From the NCBI GenBank assembly GCA_963772375.1, contig CAVYXG010000005.1:310001-374000 (forward strand): a stretch of 64,000 nt of DNA, in the 5' to 3' direction. The DNA is from DATBHM01 sp963772375. GTDB taxonomy: Bacteria; Actinomycetota; UBA4738; JACQTL01. Below the pieces are notes generated by a model, which worked only from the letters and a program-made list of their open reading frames with translations, was not told the DNA's origin and ran no database searches. Positions 53,499 through 62,003 of this stretch are shown piece after piece. Numbering within the stretch: position 1 is the stretch's first letter; each line of letters begins with the position of its first letter. Position numbers and translations under genes: made by a program.

Positions 53499-53578
53499 GC
53501 TCACCGTCCGTCTGCGGGACGCTTGCGTGTGTCGCCGTACGGTCCTTTCGAAACGACGCGATCGGGGAGGTGGAACCG

Positions 53579-53932
53579 ATGCCGTACGTGATCACGGAAC
53601 CCTGCGTCGACGTGCACGACCGGGCGTGCATGGACGAGTGCCCGGTGGACTGCATCTACGACGGGCTCCGCAAGGGCTACATCCAGCCCGACGAATGCGT
53701 GGAGTGCGGCGCCTGCGTTCCGGTGTGTCCGGTGCAGGCGATCTACGAGGCGGGGGACGTCCCCAACGAGTGGCGCCCGTACATCGAGGTCGACCGGGAG
53801 TTCTTCGGGCCTGGGGTGTCGGGGCTCGGTTCGCCGGGCGGGGCCGTGCAGTTCGGCGAGCTGGGGATCGACCACCCTTACGTGGCGGCACTCGAGCCGC
53901 TCGGGGACGCGCCGGAGCCGTTGGCCGGCTGA
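53579..53932 (+). CDS. fdxA: seven-iron ferredoxin, FdxA-like
   Basis: Low-potential electron carrier of 117 residues; the ATG at 53579 has GGGAGG eight bases upstream. Cysteines at 9, 17, 21 and 25 (ACMDECPVDC) and at 40, 43, 46 and 50 (CVECGACVPVCP) match the [3Fe-4S][4Fe-4S] pattern of actinobacterial FdxA. The C-terminal tail is longer than the core fold needs. FdxA belongs to the DosR regulon in mycobacteria. The 3' end overlaps the opposing response-regulator gene by 55 bases. Confidence 0.9.
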   Translation: MPYVITEPCVDVHDRACMDECPVDCIYDGLRKGYIQPDECVECGACVPVCPVQAIYEAGDVPNEWRPYIEVDREFFGPGVSGLGSPGGAVQFGELGIDHPYVAALEPLGDAPEPLAG

Positions 53933-54642
53933 TCGGCCCGGTCGGACGCCCGGAGGTCCTCCTCGCTCGCGAACCGGAACCCCACGCCGCGGATCGTGGT
54001 GATGTACCGGGGCCTGGCCGGATCGGGCTCGATGCGGTCGCGGAGGCGAGCCACGTGCACGTCGAGCGTCCGGTCGGAGCGGAACCACGCTCCGCCCCAC
54101 AGCTCGTCGAGGAGGGCCTCCCGCCGGACGACCCGCCCCGCCTCCCGCATCAGGACCAGCAGCACGTCGAACTGCCGCGCCGGAAGGTGCTCCTCGCGGC
54201 CCCGAACGTCGACGGTTCGCGCCGCGGGATCCACGACGACGTCGCCGATCCGGATGACGCCGGTCGGCTCGGCTCCGCCGGCCCGTCGGAGGACCGATCG
54301 GAGGCGGGCCGCGAGCTCCTTCGACGAGAACGGCTTCACGACGTAGTCGTCGGCGCCAAGCTCCAGGCCGACCACGCGATCCACGACGTCCGAGCGCGCG
54401 CTCAGGATGACGATGGGGACCGCGGACCCGGCCCGGAGCTCACGACACACGTCCCGGCCGTCCCCGTCCGGCAGGATGAGATCGAGCACGACCGCGTCGG
54501 GGCGCCATTCCCGGGCCTCCGCCAGCGCCTCCGCGGCCGAGCCGGCGACACGCGGGACGAAACCCTCTCGTTGGAGCGCGGCGGCCAGGGGCCTCGAGAT
54601 CGCCTCCTCGTCCTCCACGACCAGCACGCGGGCCGGATTCAC
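53878..54642 (-). CDS. OmpR/PhoB-type response regulator 1
   Basis: DNA-binding response regulator of 254 residues; GTG 54642 has GGAGG seven bases upstream and shares GTGA with the kinase stop. Receiver: VVEDEE, phosphoacceptor Asp54 in VVLDLILPDGDG, Lys in YVVKPFSSKEL. The winged helix has LLDELWGGAWFRSDRTLDVH and YITTIRGVGFRF. The C-terminal tail is Ser/Gly-rich. It is the third gene of an RR-HK-RR operon. Confidence 0.92.
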   Translation of the reverse strand: MNPARVLVVEDEEAISRPLAAALQREGFVPRVAGSAAEALAEAREWRPDAVVLDLILPDGDGRDVCRELRAGSAVPIVILSARSDVVDRVVGLELGADDYVVKPFSSKELAARLRSVLRRAGGAEPTGVIRIGDVVVDPAARTVDVRGREEHLPARQFDVLLVLMREAGRVVRREALLDELWGGAWFRSDRTLDVHVARLRDRIEPDPARPRYITTIRGVGFRFASEEDLRASDRADQPANGSGASPSGSSAAT

Positions 54643-55997
54643 ACCCGCACCTCCGCGAATCTGGCGGCTCGCGCCGGATAGTCCGCCACGAACCTCGCGC
54701 CGCCGAGCTCGGATGTTTCCACCGTGATCTCGGCCCCGTCGGCCCGGGCGAGTTCGCGGGCCACCGCGAGCCCGAGCCCGGACCCTGGACCGCGGGGGTT
54801 CGGTCCGCGGGAGAACCGGTCGAACACCCTCGCCCGCTCCTCCGGTGGAACGCCCGGCCCATCGTCGTCCACCGCGATTCGCGTCCTCGACCCATCGCTC
54901 GCCACGGTCACCACGACGCGCCGGTCCGCGAACCGGGCCGCGTTGTGGATGAGGTTCCCCAGCACCTCGCGGAGCCGGACGGCGTCGGCGATGGCCGGGC
55001 CCTCTCCGTGGACGGTGACGGCCGGCTCTGCGGCGTGCTCCTGCACGATCGAGCGGGCGAGCGCCACGGCGTCGACGGCCGCCACCGTTCCACGGTCCGC
55101 GCCGGCCCCCAGCGACAGCAACGACGAGACGATGGCCTCGAGGCGGTCCGCCTCCGCCAGCGCGTGTCGGGCCTCGCCTCGGGGATCGGGCCCGTCCGTG
55201 GCCTCCTCGAGGGTCAGCCGGAGCGCCGTGAGCGGCGTCCGGAGCTGATGCGAAGCGTTCGCCGCGAACTCCCTGTTGGCCCGCAGCAGGTCCGACAGGC
55301 GCCGGGTCATGGCGTTCATGTCGTGGGCGAGCTCCCTGATCTCCGGTGGTCCGGATTCCGGGACCTGCGCCTCGAGCTCGCCGTCAGCGATCCGCCGGGC
55401 CACCGAGGCCGCGTCGGCGATCGGACGGGTCAGTCCCCGCGCCAGCCACGCGGCCAGCAGCAGCCCGATCAGGAGCGTCACCGCACCGATCACCGCCAGG
55501 AAGGCCCACGCCCGGTGGATGGCACCGTTGACGGCCCCCATGGGGTACGAGATCCGCACCGCGCCCACGATGCCCTTCGGGGACTGGACCGGGACCGCGC
55601 TCACGAGCAGGTCGGTCCCGAGCGTGGTGCTGTGACGGACCCGCCAGTTCGGCCTGCCGCGCAGGGCGACCGCGATCTCCGGCCGGCTGGCGTATGAGGG
55701 AGGGTTCGGACCGGGCGGCTGGAGCGAGTCCGCCAGCAGCACGCCCGTCGCATCGGTGATCAGCAACCTGCCGCCGATTTGTGAGGCCATACGGACGGCG
55801 AACGGCTGCAGCGCCGCCGAACCGCCCCGCTCGAGCGAATCCTCCACGGAGGCGCCCACCGTTTCGGCCTCGCGTTCGACGCGGCCGCCGAGCTGATCGA
55901 TCAACCGCTGGCGGAGCGAGGTGCCGAACGGGACGGCCAGACCGACGATCACCACGATGAGCAGGTATGCGGCGCCGAGCATCAATCGCCGGCGCAT
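54639..55997 (-). CDS. membrane sensor histidine kinase
   Basis: Sensor kinase of 452 residues from the ATG at 55997 (GAGGGACGC just before it). Two membrane helices at about 8-28 and 162-185 enclose an extracytoplasmic sensor of about 130 residues. A HAMP linker follows. The H-box is NASHQLRTPLTALRLTLEEA, the N-box LGNLIHNAARFA, and the ATP lid GSGLGLAVARELARADG. The signal is unknown. The start overlaps the upstream regulator gene by 16 bases. Confidence 0.93.
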   Translation of the reverse strand: MRRRLMLGAAYLLIVVIVGLAVPFGTSLRQRLIDQLGGRVEREAETVGASVEDSLERGGSAALQPFAVRMASQIGGRLLITDATGVLLADSLQPPGPNPPSYASRPEIAVALRGRPNWRVRHSTTLGTDLLVSAVPVQSPKGIVGAVRISYPMGAVNGAIHRAWAFLAVIGAVTLLIGLLLAAWLARGLTRPIADAASVARRIADGELEAQVPESGPPEIRELAHDMNAMTRRLSDLLRANREFAANASHQLRTPLTALRLTLEEATDGPDPRGEARHALAEADRLEAIVSSLLSLGAGADRGTVAAVDAVALARSIVQEHAAEPAVTVHGEGPAIADAVRLREVLGNLIHNAARFADRRVVVTVASDGSRTRIAVDDDGPGVPPEERARVFDRFSRGPNPRGPGSGLGLAVARELARADGAEITVETSELGGARFVADYPARAARFAEVRV

Positions 55998-56707
55998 GCG
56001 TCCCTCACCTGGTATCCCACGCCCCGGACGGTGTGCAGGTACCTCGGCGCCGAGGGATCCTGCTCGATCTTGCGGCGAACCTGCGCCACGTGCACGTCGA
56101 GCGTCTTGGTGGAGCCCGACCAGTGCGCGTCCCACACCTCGGCCACCAGATCGGCCCGGCCGACGACCGCGGGACTGTGGCGCATCAACGTCTCCAGCAG
56201 GTCGAACTCCCGCGGCGCCATCGGCACCAGACGCCCGTCCACGCGCACCTCCCGCCGCGCGGGGTCGAGCTGCAGAGCGCCCACCACGATCGGTTCCTCC
56301 CGGATGCGCTCGCGGGGCGTCGCCAGCGCCCGGCGGAGGATCGCCCGAACCCTCGCCACCAGCTCCTGGACGCCGAACGGCTTGGGGAGGTAGTCGTCGG
56401 CACCGGCGCGGAACCCTGCCAGGCGGTCGTCCTCGGCCCCGCGCGCGGTGAGCATCAACACCGGCGTCCCCCACCGGCGCCGGATGAGCTCGCACGCGGT
56501 GAGCCCGGACATCCCCGGGAGGCCGATGTCCATGATCACGAGGTCCGGCGCGAGCCCCGGCATGCGGTCGATCGCGTCCTCGGCCCGGACGAACCGGCTG
56601 ACCTCGTATCCCTCGCGCTCCAGCGCGGCGAACAGCGGGCGCACGATGGCGTCCTCGTCCTCGACGAGCACGAGACGGCCGCGGGACACGAACGAGGTTT
56701 GCTCCAC
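55982..56707 (-). CDS. OmpR/PhoB-type response regulator 2
   Basis: Response regulator of 241 residues from a GTG at 56707. The receiver has VLVEDEDA and Asp60 in VIMDIGLPGMSG; the switch Thr lies in MLTARGAEDD and the Lys in YLPKPFGVQEL. The winged helix has DLVAEVWDAHWSGSTKTLDV and YLHTVRGVGYQVRD. It is the first gene of the RR-HK-RR operon and diverges from the ApbE-linked genes across 107 bases that contain the 13-base motif. Confidence 0.92.
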   Translation of the reverse strand: MEQTSFVSRGRLVLVEDEDAIVRPLFAALEREGYEVSRFVRAEDAIDRMPGLAPDLVIMDIGLPGMSGLTACELIRRRWGTPVLMLTARGAEDDRLAGFRAGADDYLPKPFGVQELVARVRAILRRALATPRERIREEPIVVGALQLDPARREVRVDGRLVPMAPREFDLLETLMRHSPAVVGRADLVAEVWDAHWSGSTKTLDVHVAQVRRKIEQDPSAPRYLHTVRGVGYQVRDACAGD

Positions 56708-56754
56708 GGCATCGAGGCTACGGACCGCGCCGGGGGAATGACGTGCCGAATTGC

Positions 56755-56767
56755 CCGGTTCCTAACC
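56755..56767 (+). promoter_or_regulatory. CCGGTTCCTAACC motif, copy 1
   Basis: Identical, in the same orientation relative to the gene, to the copy 51 bases upstream of the His-rich protein gene (62529-62541). Here it ends 47 bases before the GTG of the first small membrane protein and lies 48 bases from the response regulator 2 start. The core GGTT-CCT-AACC is itself an inverted repeat. Confidence 0.5.
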
Positions 56768-56814
56768 GACGGGTGGCCCGGTCCTTTCCCGCGGCTTTCT
56801 AGCCTGGCGGCATC

Positions 56815-57231
56815 GTGAACTTGAGACGCAGTCGCCCTGCAAGCGCCCCCCGGCGCCTCGCCGGCCGCCCCGGCCGTGCCGTCGCGGGTGCGCTCCTCGC
56901 CGGCGTGCTCGCCCTGGGGATGGCCACCGGGATCAACCTGGGGATCCTCGGGGCCGCCGGCAGTCCGCGCGGGCCGGGGACCCTCGGGATGGGGGATGTC
57001 GTCGCGTTCCCTCCGAGGGAACCGCCCGCAGCGCCGGAACCTCCCTCCCCGACCGTGCCCGCCGAGGGGGGACAGCCCTCGACCGAAGCCAACGGGACAC
57101 GGCAGCATGTGGCCTCGCCCTCTTCCGGGACTCCCGCAGGGGGCTGGAACTCGCCGGCCGGGCCCCGATGGGGCGGGACGGCGCCTCCAAACGAGGCGGA
57201 ACACCGGTACGGAGCGAACAATGACGACTGA
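56815..57231 (+). CDS. small membrane-anchored Pro/Gly-rich protein
   Basis: Hypothetical protein of 138 residues from the GTG at 56815. A very basic N-terminus is followed by one helix (AVAGALLAGVLALGMATGINLGI... about 22-48). The remaining 90 residues are disordered-looking and rich in Pro, Gly, Ser and Thr, probably outside the membrane. It overlaps the next small protein gene by 11 bases. It starts a run of genes leading to ApbE and a ferric-reductase-like protein. Confidence 0.6.
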   Translation: MNLRRSRPASAPRRLAGRPGRAVAGALLAGVLALGMATGINLGILGAAGSPRGPGTLGMGDVVAFPPREPPAAPEPPSPTVPAEGGQPSTEANGTRQHVASPSSGTPAGGWNSPAGPRWGGTAPPNEAEHRYGANNDD

Positions 57232-57562
57232 GGGTCACGATGGATCGCCCGCTTCGTCGCGGGAACGGAAGGCTCGGGCTTCCAGGGGGTCGCTTCGGAC
57301 GGCGGCCTGGGCCGCCGCGGGAGTCGCCCTGGCGGCTCCGTGGGTGGCGCTCAAGGCGGAGCCCCGCCCCGTTCCGACGGGATCGGGAACCCAGCGGCCG
57401 GTCATCATCGTGCACCGGACCATCCGGCGGATCATCGTCGACCCTGCCGCTCCGGCCGTCCCGGCGATGTCGGCGCCGAAGGTGCGCTACGTGTACGTGG
57501 GCGGCGGGACGGTCACGACCGGCGGCGGATCGACTGGGACGACCCGATGCTCGGGCTGCTGA
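57221..57562 (+). CDS. small membrane-anchored Gly/Thr-tailed protein preceding apbE
   Basis: Protein of 113 residues from the ATG at 57221. After a basic start and one helix (AAWAAAGVALAAPWVALKA) comes RPVIIVHRTIRRIIVD, then RYVYV and the tail GGGTVTTGGGSTGTTRCSGC. The layout parallels the protein at 61993-62478, which also directly precedes and overlaps an ApbE gene. The tail has Thr/Ser-Gly clusters that resemble, but do not match, the ApbE acceptor pattern [S/T]GA[S/T]. A flavin-carrier role is hypothesis. Confidence 0.6.
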   Translation: MTTEGHDGSPASSRERKARASRGSLRTAAWAAAGVALAAPWVALKAEPRPVPTGSGTQRPVIIVHRTIRRIIVDPAAPAVPAMSAPKVRYVYVGGGTVTTGGGSTGTTRCSGC

Positions 57563-58485
57563 ACGCCGCGCACGGCCGGGCCGGTTCCCAGCTGCGGCGT
57601 CACCGATTCCGGTCGATGGCGATGGACATCGTGCTGACCGGTCCTCCGGCCGTCACCGTGACCGAACGCCGCGCCTTCGACGAGGTGGCCGGGGCCGTCG
57701 AGCGCACGTTCCGCGAGATCGACGCGAGGTTCTCGCGGTTCCGCGAGGACAGTGAGCTCTCGATCGTGAACGCCAATGCCGGTCGGTGGCAGCTCGTGTC
57801 GGTGCGCTTCGCCGAGGTGGTGCGGCGCTCGCTCGAAGCGGCCCGGGCCACGGATGGCCTGTTCGACCCCACCGTCCTCCCGGCGCTGCTCGCAGCCGGG
57901 TACGACCGGGACTACGACGAGCTGCTCGCGGCCCCGCCACGGGTTTCCGCGGAACCCGGACCGCCGCGGCGGTGGCGCGATGTCGAGCTCGACGGACGGA
58001 TGCTCTTCCTCCCTCAGGGCGCCGCGCTGGACTTCGGCGGCATCGCCAAGGGGTGGGCCGTCGACCGCGCCCTGGAATGCGCCGCTTCGCTTCCGTGGGC
58101 GCTCGTCGACGCCGGCGGCGACCTCGCCGTCGGCGGACGGCCCCCCGAACCGATCGCCATCGGCGTCGCCGACCCGCACGACGCGGCGATCGAGATCGCC
58201 CGGCTGGGGCTGGACGGCGGCGCCCTCGCCACCTCCTCGGTCGTGGGGCGCTCGTGGGGCCCCGGGCTGCACCACGTCATCGACCCCCGGACGTGGCGTC
58301 CGGCCGCGACTCGGGTGCTGCAGGCGACGGTCTGGGCCGGCACCTGCGCCGAGGCCGAGGTCCTGGCCACGTGGGCGCTCCTGCGCGGCCCGCGGGCCCT
58401 CCGCGAGGTCGCCGGGATCCTTCTGACGATCGACGGACGGGTCCACACCAGCATGCCCGGGTCGGAGGTGGCGCCGGCATGCTGA
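57547..58485 (+). CDS. apbE: FAD:protein FMN transferase ApbE, copy 1
   Basis: Flavin transferase of 312 residues that attaches FMN covalently to Thr/Ser of extracytoplasmic redox proteins. The ATG at 57547 lies inside the end of the preceding small gene. Conserved blocks: RFSRFREDSELSIVNANAG, FDPTVLPALLAAGY, LDFGGIAKGWAVDRAL, ALVDAGGDLAVGG, ALATSSVVGRSWGPG and HHVIDPRTWRPA. No clear signal peptide is present. It is closely related to the second ApbE at 61029-62003. Confidence 0.9.
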   Translation: MLGLLNAAHGRAGSQLRRHRFRSMAMDIVLTGPPAVTVTERRAFDEVAGAVERTFREIDARFSRFREDSELSIVNANAGRWQLVSVRFAEVVRRSLEAARATDGLFDPTVLPALLAAGYDRDYDELLAAPPRVSAEPGPPRRWRDVELDGRMLFLPQGAALDFGGIAKGWAVDRALECAASLPWALVDAGGDLAVGGRPPEPIAIGVADPHDAAIEIARLGLDGGALATSSVVGRSWGPGLHHVIDPRTWRPAATRVLQATVWAGTCAEAEVLATWALLRGPRALREVAGILLTIDGRVHTSMPGSEVAPAC

Positions 58486-59654
58486 CGTGGATCATCCTGC
58501 GGGCGGCGGGCATCGCGGCCTACCTCATGCTGTGGGCCACGGTGTCGTGGGGGCTCGTCGGGACGACGTCACTCCTGGGGAAGAAGGTCGCCCGCGTCAC
58601 CGCGATCAACGTCCACCAATTCCTGGCCACGGCTGCGTTCGTCCTGCTCGGTGTGCACATCGGCGGGCTGCTGCTCGACCAGTTCGTGCCGTTCAAGCCC
58701 CTGGACGTCCTCCTGCCGCTGCACACGGCGTACCACGCCCTGCCGGTGGCGTTCGGGATCGTGTCGATGTGGGCGGTCGTGATCGTGTTGTTCTCGTCCT
58801 GGCTCCGCAAGCACATCAGCACGAAGGTCTGGCGGGCGCTCCACCTGCTTGCGGTTCCGGCCTTTGCGATGGCGCTCGTTCACGGGGTCTTCGCGGGAAC
58901 TGACACCGTTCGCCCTTGGATGTGGTGGGGCTACGTGGCGACCGGGAGCTCGGTGGTGTTCTTCATGCTGACCCGGGCGTTCACGGTCGGCCTCCGCCCC
59001 ACACGAGGTGCGCCACCGCCCCGAGCAGCGCGGGCGCGCGTTCCCGCCCAGGCCGTCCCCACAGCCGACGCTGCCGTCCCGATCGTGCCACGGCAGCGGG
59101 TTCAGCCCGCTGGGGCCAAACCGAGGCAGCGCGTCCAGCCCGCCGGGGTGGAGCCGCGTCCCCGCCCACCGGCGGCTCCGATGCCACCTGTGGATTCGCC
59201 CTCGATGCTCGACGCCCCTCCAGAGCCCGTCACGGCGGTCCCTGTGGAGGCCCTTGCGGTCCCGGTGGAGGGGCCGGCCATCGTCGTCGCAGCGCCGCCC
59301 AGCACGCAGACCGCCCCCGGCGAACCGCCGCCGACAATCGTCGTCCGGCTCGAGCTGGTCATCGAGGGCGAGCAGATCCAGGGCCGGCGCCGGATCGATG
59401 TCCCCATCCGGCTCCACGGTGCGACCCACGCCCGCGAGCGTTCTCCCCGCACGGAACGTCTCGTGGCGGGCCCGCACGCGGAGCTCGGCCCCGGTCGGGG
59501 GGAACCGGCCGATGGTCGCCCGAACCCGACTCGATCCGTTCCGCCGCCTGATGCCCAGGAGCTCAGGATCCCGTCCGCATCCTCGGAGACTCCGCCGGGC
59601 GAGGCGCCGACACGCCCGCCATCCCGCGAAGCTCATCCTCGAATCCCGCGCTGA
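58479..59654 (+). CDS. ferric-reductase-like heme membrane protein with long Pro/Ala tail
   Basis: Protein of 391 residues; its ATG at 58479 overlaps the apbE end by seven bases. Residues 1-170 form about five to six helices of the ferric reductase-like transmembrane domain. Candidate heme ligands are His46 (INVHQF), His60 (LLGVHIGG), His122 and His135 (MALVHGVFAG). The long tail is Pro/Ala-rich and holds a doubled RQRVQPAG unit at about 204-226, then a more ordered PTIVVRLELVIEGEQIQ strand. It may carry electrons across the membrane to a flavinylated partner. The 3' end overlaps the WS/DGAT gene by 92 bases. Confidence 0.8.
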   Translation: MLTWIILRAAGIAAYLMLWATVSWGLVGTTSLLGKKVARVTAINVHQFLATAAFVLLGVHIGGLLLDQFVPFKPLDVLLPLHTAYHALPVAFGIVSMWAVVIVLFSSWLRKHISTKVWRALHLLAVPAFAMALVHGVFAGTDTVRPWMWWGYVATGSSVVFFMLTRAFTVGLRPTRGAPPPRAARARVPAQAVPTADAAVPIVPRQRVQPAGAKPRQRVQPAGVEPRPRPPAAPMPPVDSPSMLDAPPEPVTAVPVEALAVPVEGPAIVVAAPPSTQTAPGEPPPTIVVRLELVIEGEQIQGRRRIDVPIRLHGATHARERSPRTERLVAGPHAELGPGRGEPADGRPNPTRSVPPPDAQELRIPSASSETPPGEAPTRPPSREAHPRIPR

Positions 59655-60897
59655 TGCGCACGGGGTCGGGCACCAGGAGCTCGTCGACGGCGATCCCCAC
59701 CTGAACGGTTCCCGCGTAGCTCATGAGGCTGAACCCGACCGACACCCGGGCGGCCTGCGGCACCCAGAACATGATGCGTTCGATCCGGCGGCCCGCAACA
59801 CTGCGAACCTCCCGCGGCCCGGGGACGTTCGTGACGATGGCGCTCCCGCGGGCGCCGAAGAACCGCAGCAGCGGCACCTGCACGCCGGGCGGGAGCAGGC
59901 CGAGGCCGCCGAGCACCGCGTACGACACGGGGGCCTGGCCGGACGCCTTCACGGCCCCCGTTCGGCGGTGCACCTCGTGGAGGCGGTCGACGGGGTCCAT
60001 CGGCCCGATCGGAAGGGACAGGTAGACCAGCCCGAAGTGGTTCCCTTCCGCCCTGCCTGCGGACAGGGTCCGGAGGTCGACGGGGACCAGGACGCGGACG
60101 TCCGGGAGAGCGTCCCTACCACCGTTCCTCGCGAGGTACCGGGACAGCGCGCCGGCCGTCGCGGACAGCAGCACGTCGTTCACGGTCGAGCCGGTATCGC
60201 CGCGGAGGGCCTTGAGGCGCTCGAGCGGGATCGGCGCCGTCCACGCGGCCTGCTTGCGGATGCCGAGCTCGCCCTTCAGCGGACCGTCGGGGTCCGGTCG
60301 CGAGGCGGCGACCGCGGCGATGGAGAGCGTCCCCCGAACCGCCGTTCGGACTGCCGGGATGCTCCGACGAAGATCGAGCGCCGCGATCGCCCGGCCGAGG
60401 GGCCACCACGATCGACCGACCGCCGGCGGCGGCGTGCGGCGGGGCCGGCCATCGATGAGATCGTCGAACAGCCGCAGCAGGGCCGAGCCGTCCGCCAGGC
60501 AGTGCATCAGCCGCAGCGCCAGCGCTCCCCGACCCCCCTCCAGGCCGTCGATCAGGTGGATGTCCCAGGGCGACGAGTCGTGGTCGACCGGCGCGCTGAG
60601 CAGCTCGCCGGCGAACGCCCGCAGCTCGGCCTCGCCGCCCGGCGCCGGGAGGGTCGCCCGGCGGATGTGCGCTCCCACCCTGAAGTCCGGATCGTCCTCC
60701 CAGGCCGCCCCGGTCCGCGTGGCGACCGCCCGCCGCCGGAACCGTGGGTGCGCGCCGAGGCGTCGGTCCAGGAGCCGCTCGAGCCGGCGGCGGTCCATCG
60801 GCGCGTCGAGCGTGAGCAGCGCCGTCGTCGTCATCATGTTCGTCGGCTCGTCCATCGCGAGCCACACCGCATCCACCGGTGTCATCCGAGTCCGCAT
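59563..60897 (-). CDS. WS/DGAT wax ester synthase / diacylglycerol acyltransferase
   Basis: Acyltransferase of 444 residues that makes wax esters or triacylglycerol from acyl-CoA. The ATG at 60897 has GAGGAGG five bases upstream. The catalytic HHxxxDG motif appears as MHCLADG (131-137): His132 and the Asp-Gly are kept, the first His is Met. GSTVNDVLLSATAGALSRYL and VTNVPGPREVRSVAGRRIER are family blocks. Tgs1 of this family is the main DosR-regulated storage-lipid enzyme in M. tuberculosis. Confidence 0.9.
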   Translation of the reverse strand: MRTRMTPVDAVWLAMDEPTNMMTTTALLTLDAPMDRRRLERLLDRRLGAHPRFRRRAVATRTGAAWEDDPDFRVGAHIRRATLPAPGGEAELRAFAGELLSAPVDHDSSPWDIHLIDGLEGGRGALALRLMHCLADGSALLRLFDDLIDGRPRRTPPPAVGRSWWPLGRAIAALDLRRSIPAVRTAVRGTLSIAAVAASRPDPDGPLKGELGIRKQAAWTAPIPLERLKALRGDTGSTVNDVLLSATAGALSRYLARNGGRDALPDVRVLVPVDLRTLSAGRAEGNHFGLVYLSLPIGPMDPVDRLHEVHRRTGAVKASGQAPVSYAVLGGLGLLPPGVQVPLLRFFGARGSAIVTNVPGPREVRSVAGRRIERIMFWVPQAARVSVGFSLMSYAGTVQVGIAVDELLVPDPVRISAGFEDELRGMAGVSAPRPAESPRMRTGS

Positions 60898-61028
60898 GGC
60901 GCCCTCCTCGGGCCGCACAACGCTCACCGCCGGGCCGAAGACATGCTGACCGCCCGGCGCCCGGCGAACAGGGGCCGAACGCATCGCATGCGAGGGGCCC
61001 TTCTCCGTCGATCTCGGGCGGCGGCGGA

Positions 61029-62003
61029 TCAGGCCGGCAGCTCGAACGTGCCCTCGCCGTCGACGAGGTTGGTCGCGACCGTCCCGTCCTCGTGGACGAG
61101 GAGCGCGGCGATCCGGTCCAGCACCGAATCTCCTGCCAGCAGGGCCCACTTCGAGCCCATCTCCGCGCCCGCGCACTCGGGGGCCCACACCGTCGCCTGG
61201 ACGATCCCCGTCTCGGCGGGCCTGGAGGTTCGGGGATCGATGAGGTGGTGCATGCCCGGGCCCCAGCTCCGGGCCGTCACCGACGAGGTCGCCAGGGCCC
61301 CCCGCTCGAGCGACAGGCGGAGGATCTCCCCGCGGGCGTCGTGGGGATCCTCGACCGCGATGGACAACCCGCCCGGCGGCGTCCGGCCGACCACCCGCAT
61401 GTCGCCGCCGGCATCGACCAGCGCCCATGGCAGGAGGTGTTTGATCCGTCGAGCGGCCCGGTCGACGGTCCACCCCTTGGCGATCCCACCGAAGTCGATC
61501 GCGACACCGTCGGGAAGGCGGATGTTCCGCCCTTCCACCTCGATCTCCGGCCAGCGGCCGCACGGCTCCGGCGGGTGCAGCGCGAGTCGCGCCCCGGCCA
61601 GCACCTCGTCGAAGTCGGCGTCGTAGCCGGCGGCGAGCAACGCCGGGAGCACCGTGGGATCGAACAGCCCGCCGGTCACCCGCGCCGCCTCGAGGGCCAG
61701 CTCGAGCACGTCGAGGAATCCCTTCGACACGCGGGTCCAGTCCCCGGCTGCCGCGTTCACCCGGGAGATCTCGGTTCCGGTCCGAAACCGGCTGAACCGT
61801 TCGTCCTCCCGGTCGAACGTCCGCTTGACGATGGCGAGCGCTTCGTCAATCGCCTCGCGCTGGCGCCTGCCCGGCGGGTCCGGGGTGATGAGGGTGACGA
61901 TCGTGCCCATGCACCGGAAGTCCCGGCGCTCCGTGCGGAGCGCCGGACCTCCCGCGGGTGCGACCGCCGGCCGGGGGGAGCCGGGGGAGAGATCAGTCGC
62001 CAC
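61029..62003 (-). CDS. apbE: FAD:protein FMN transferase ApbE, copy 2
   Basis: Second flavin transferase, 324 residues from the GTG at 62003 (GTG 62012 also possible). It repeats the blocks of copy 1: FRCMGTIVTLI, RFSRFRTGTEISRVNAAAG, FDPTVLPALLAAGYDADFDE, IDFGGIAKGWTVDRAA, LVDAGGDMRVVG, ALATSSVTARSWGPG and HHLIDPRTSRPAE. It starts 11 bases inside the end of the His-rich small protein gene, so the two are co-translated. That protein is its most likely substrate by position. Confidence 0.9.
   Translation of the reverse strand: MATDLSPGSPRPAVAPAGGPALRTERRDFRCMGTIVTLITPDPPGRRQREAIDEALAIVKRTFDREDERFSRFRTGTEISRVNAAAGDWTRVSKGFLDVLELALEAARVTGGLFDPTVLPALLAAGYDADFDEVLAGARLALHPPEPCGRWPEIEVEGRNIRLPDGVAIDFGGIAKGWTVDRAARRIKHLLPWALVDAGGDMRVVGRTPPGGLSIAVEDPHDARGEILRLSLERGALATSSVTARSWGPGMHHLIDPRTSRPAETGIVQATVWAPECAGAEMGSKWALLAGDSVLDRIAALLVHEDGTVATNLVDGEGTFELPA

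Noticed and set aside
57547..57615. Later start of ApbE copy 1 at the ATG at 57616
   Set aside because: It would remove the RFRSMAMDI region that aligns with the RRDFRCMGTI region of copy 2, so the upstream ATG at 57547 is preferred.
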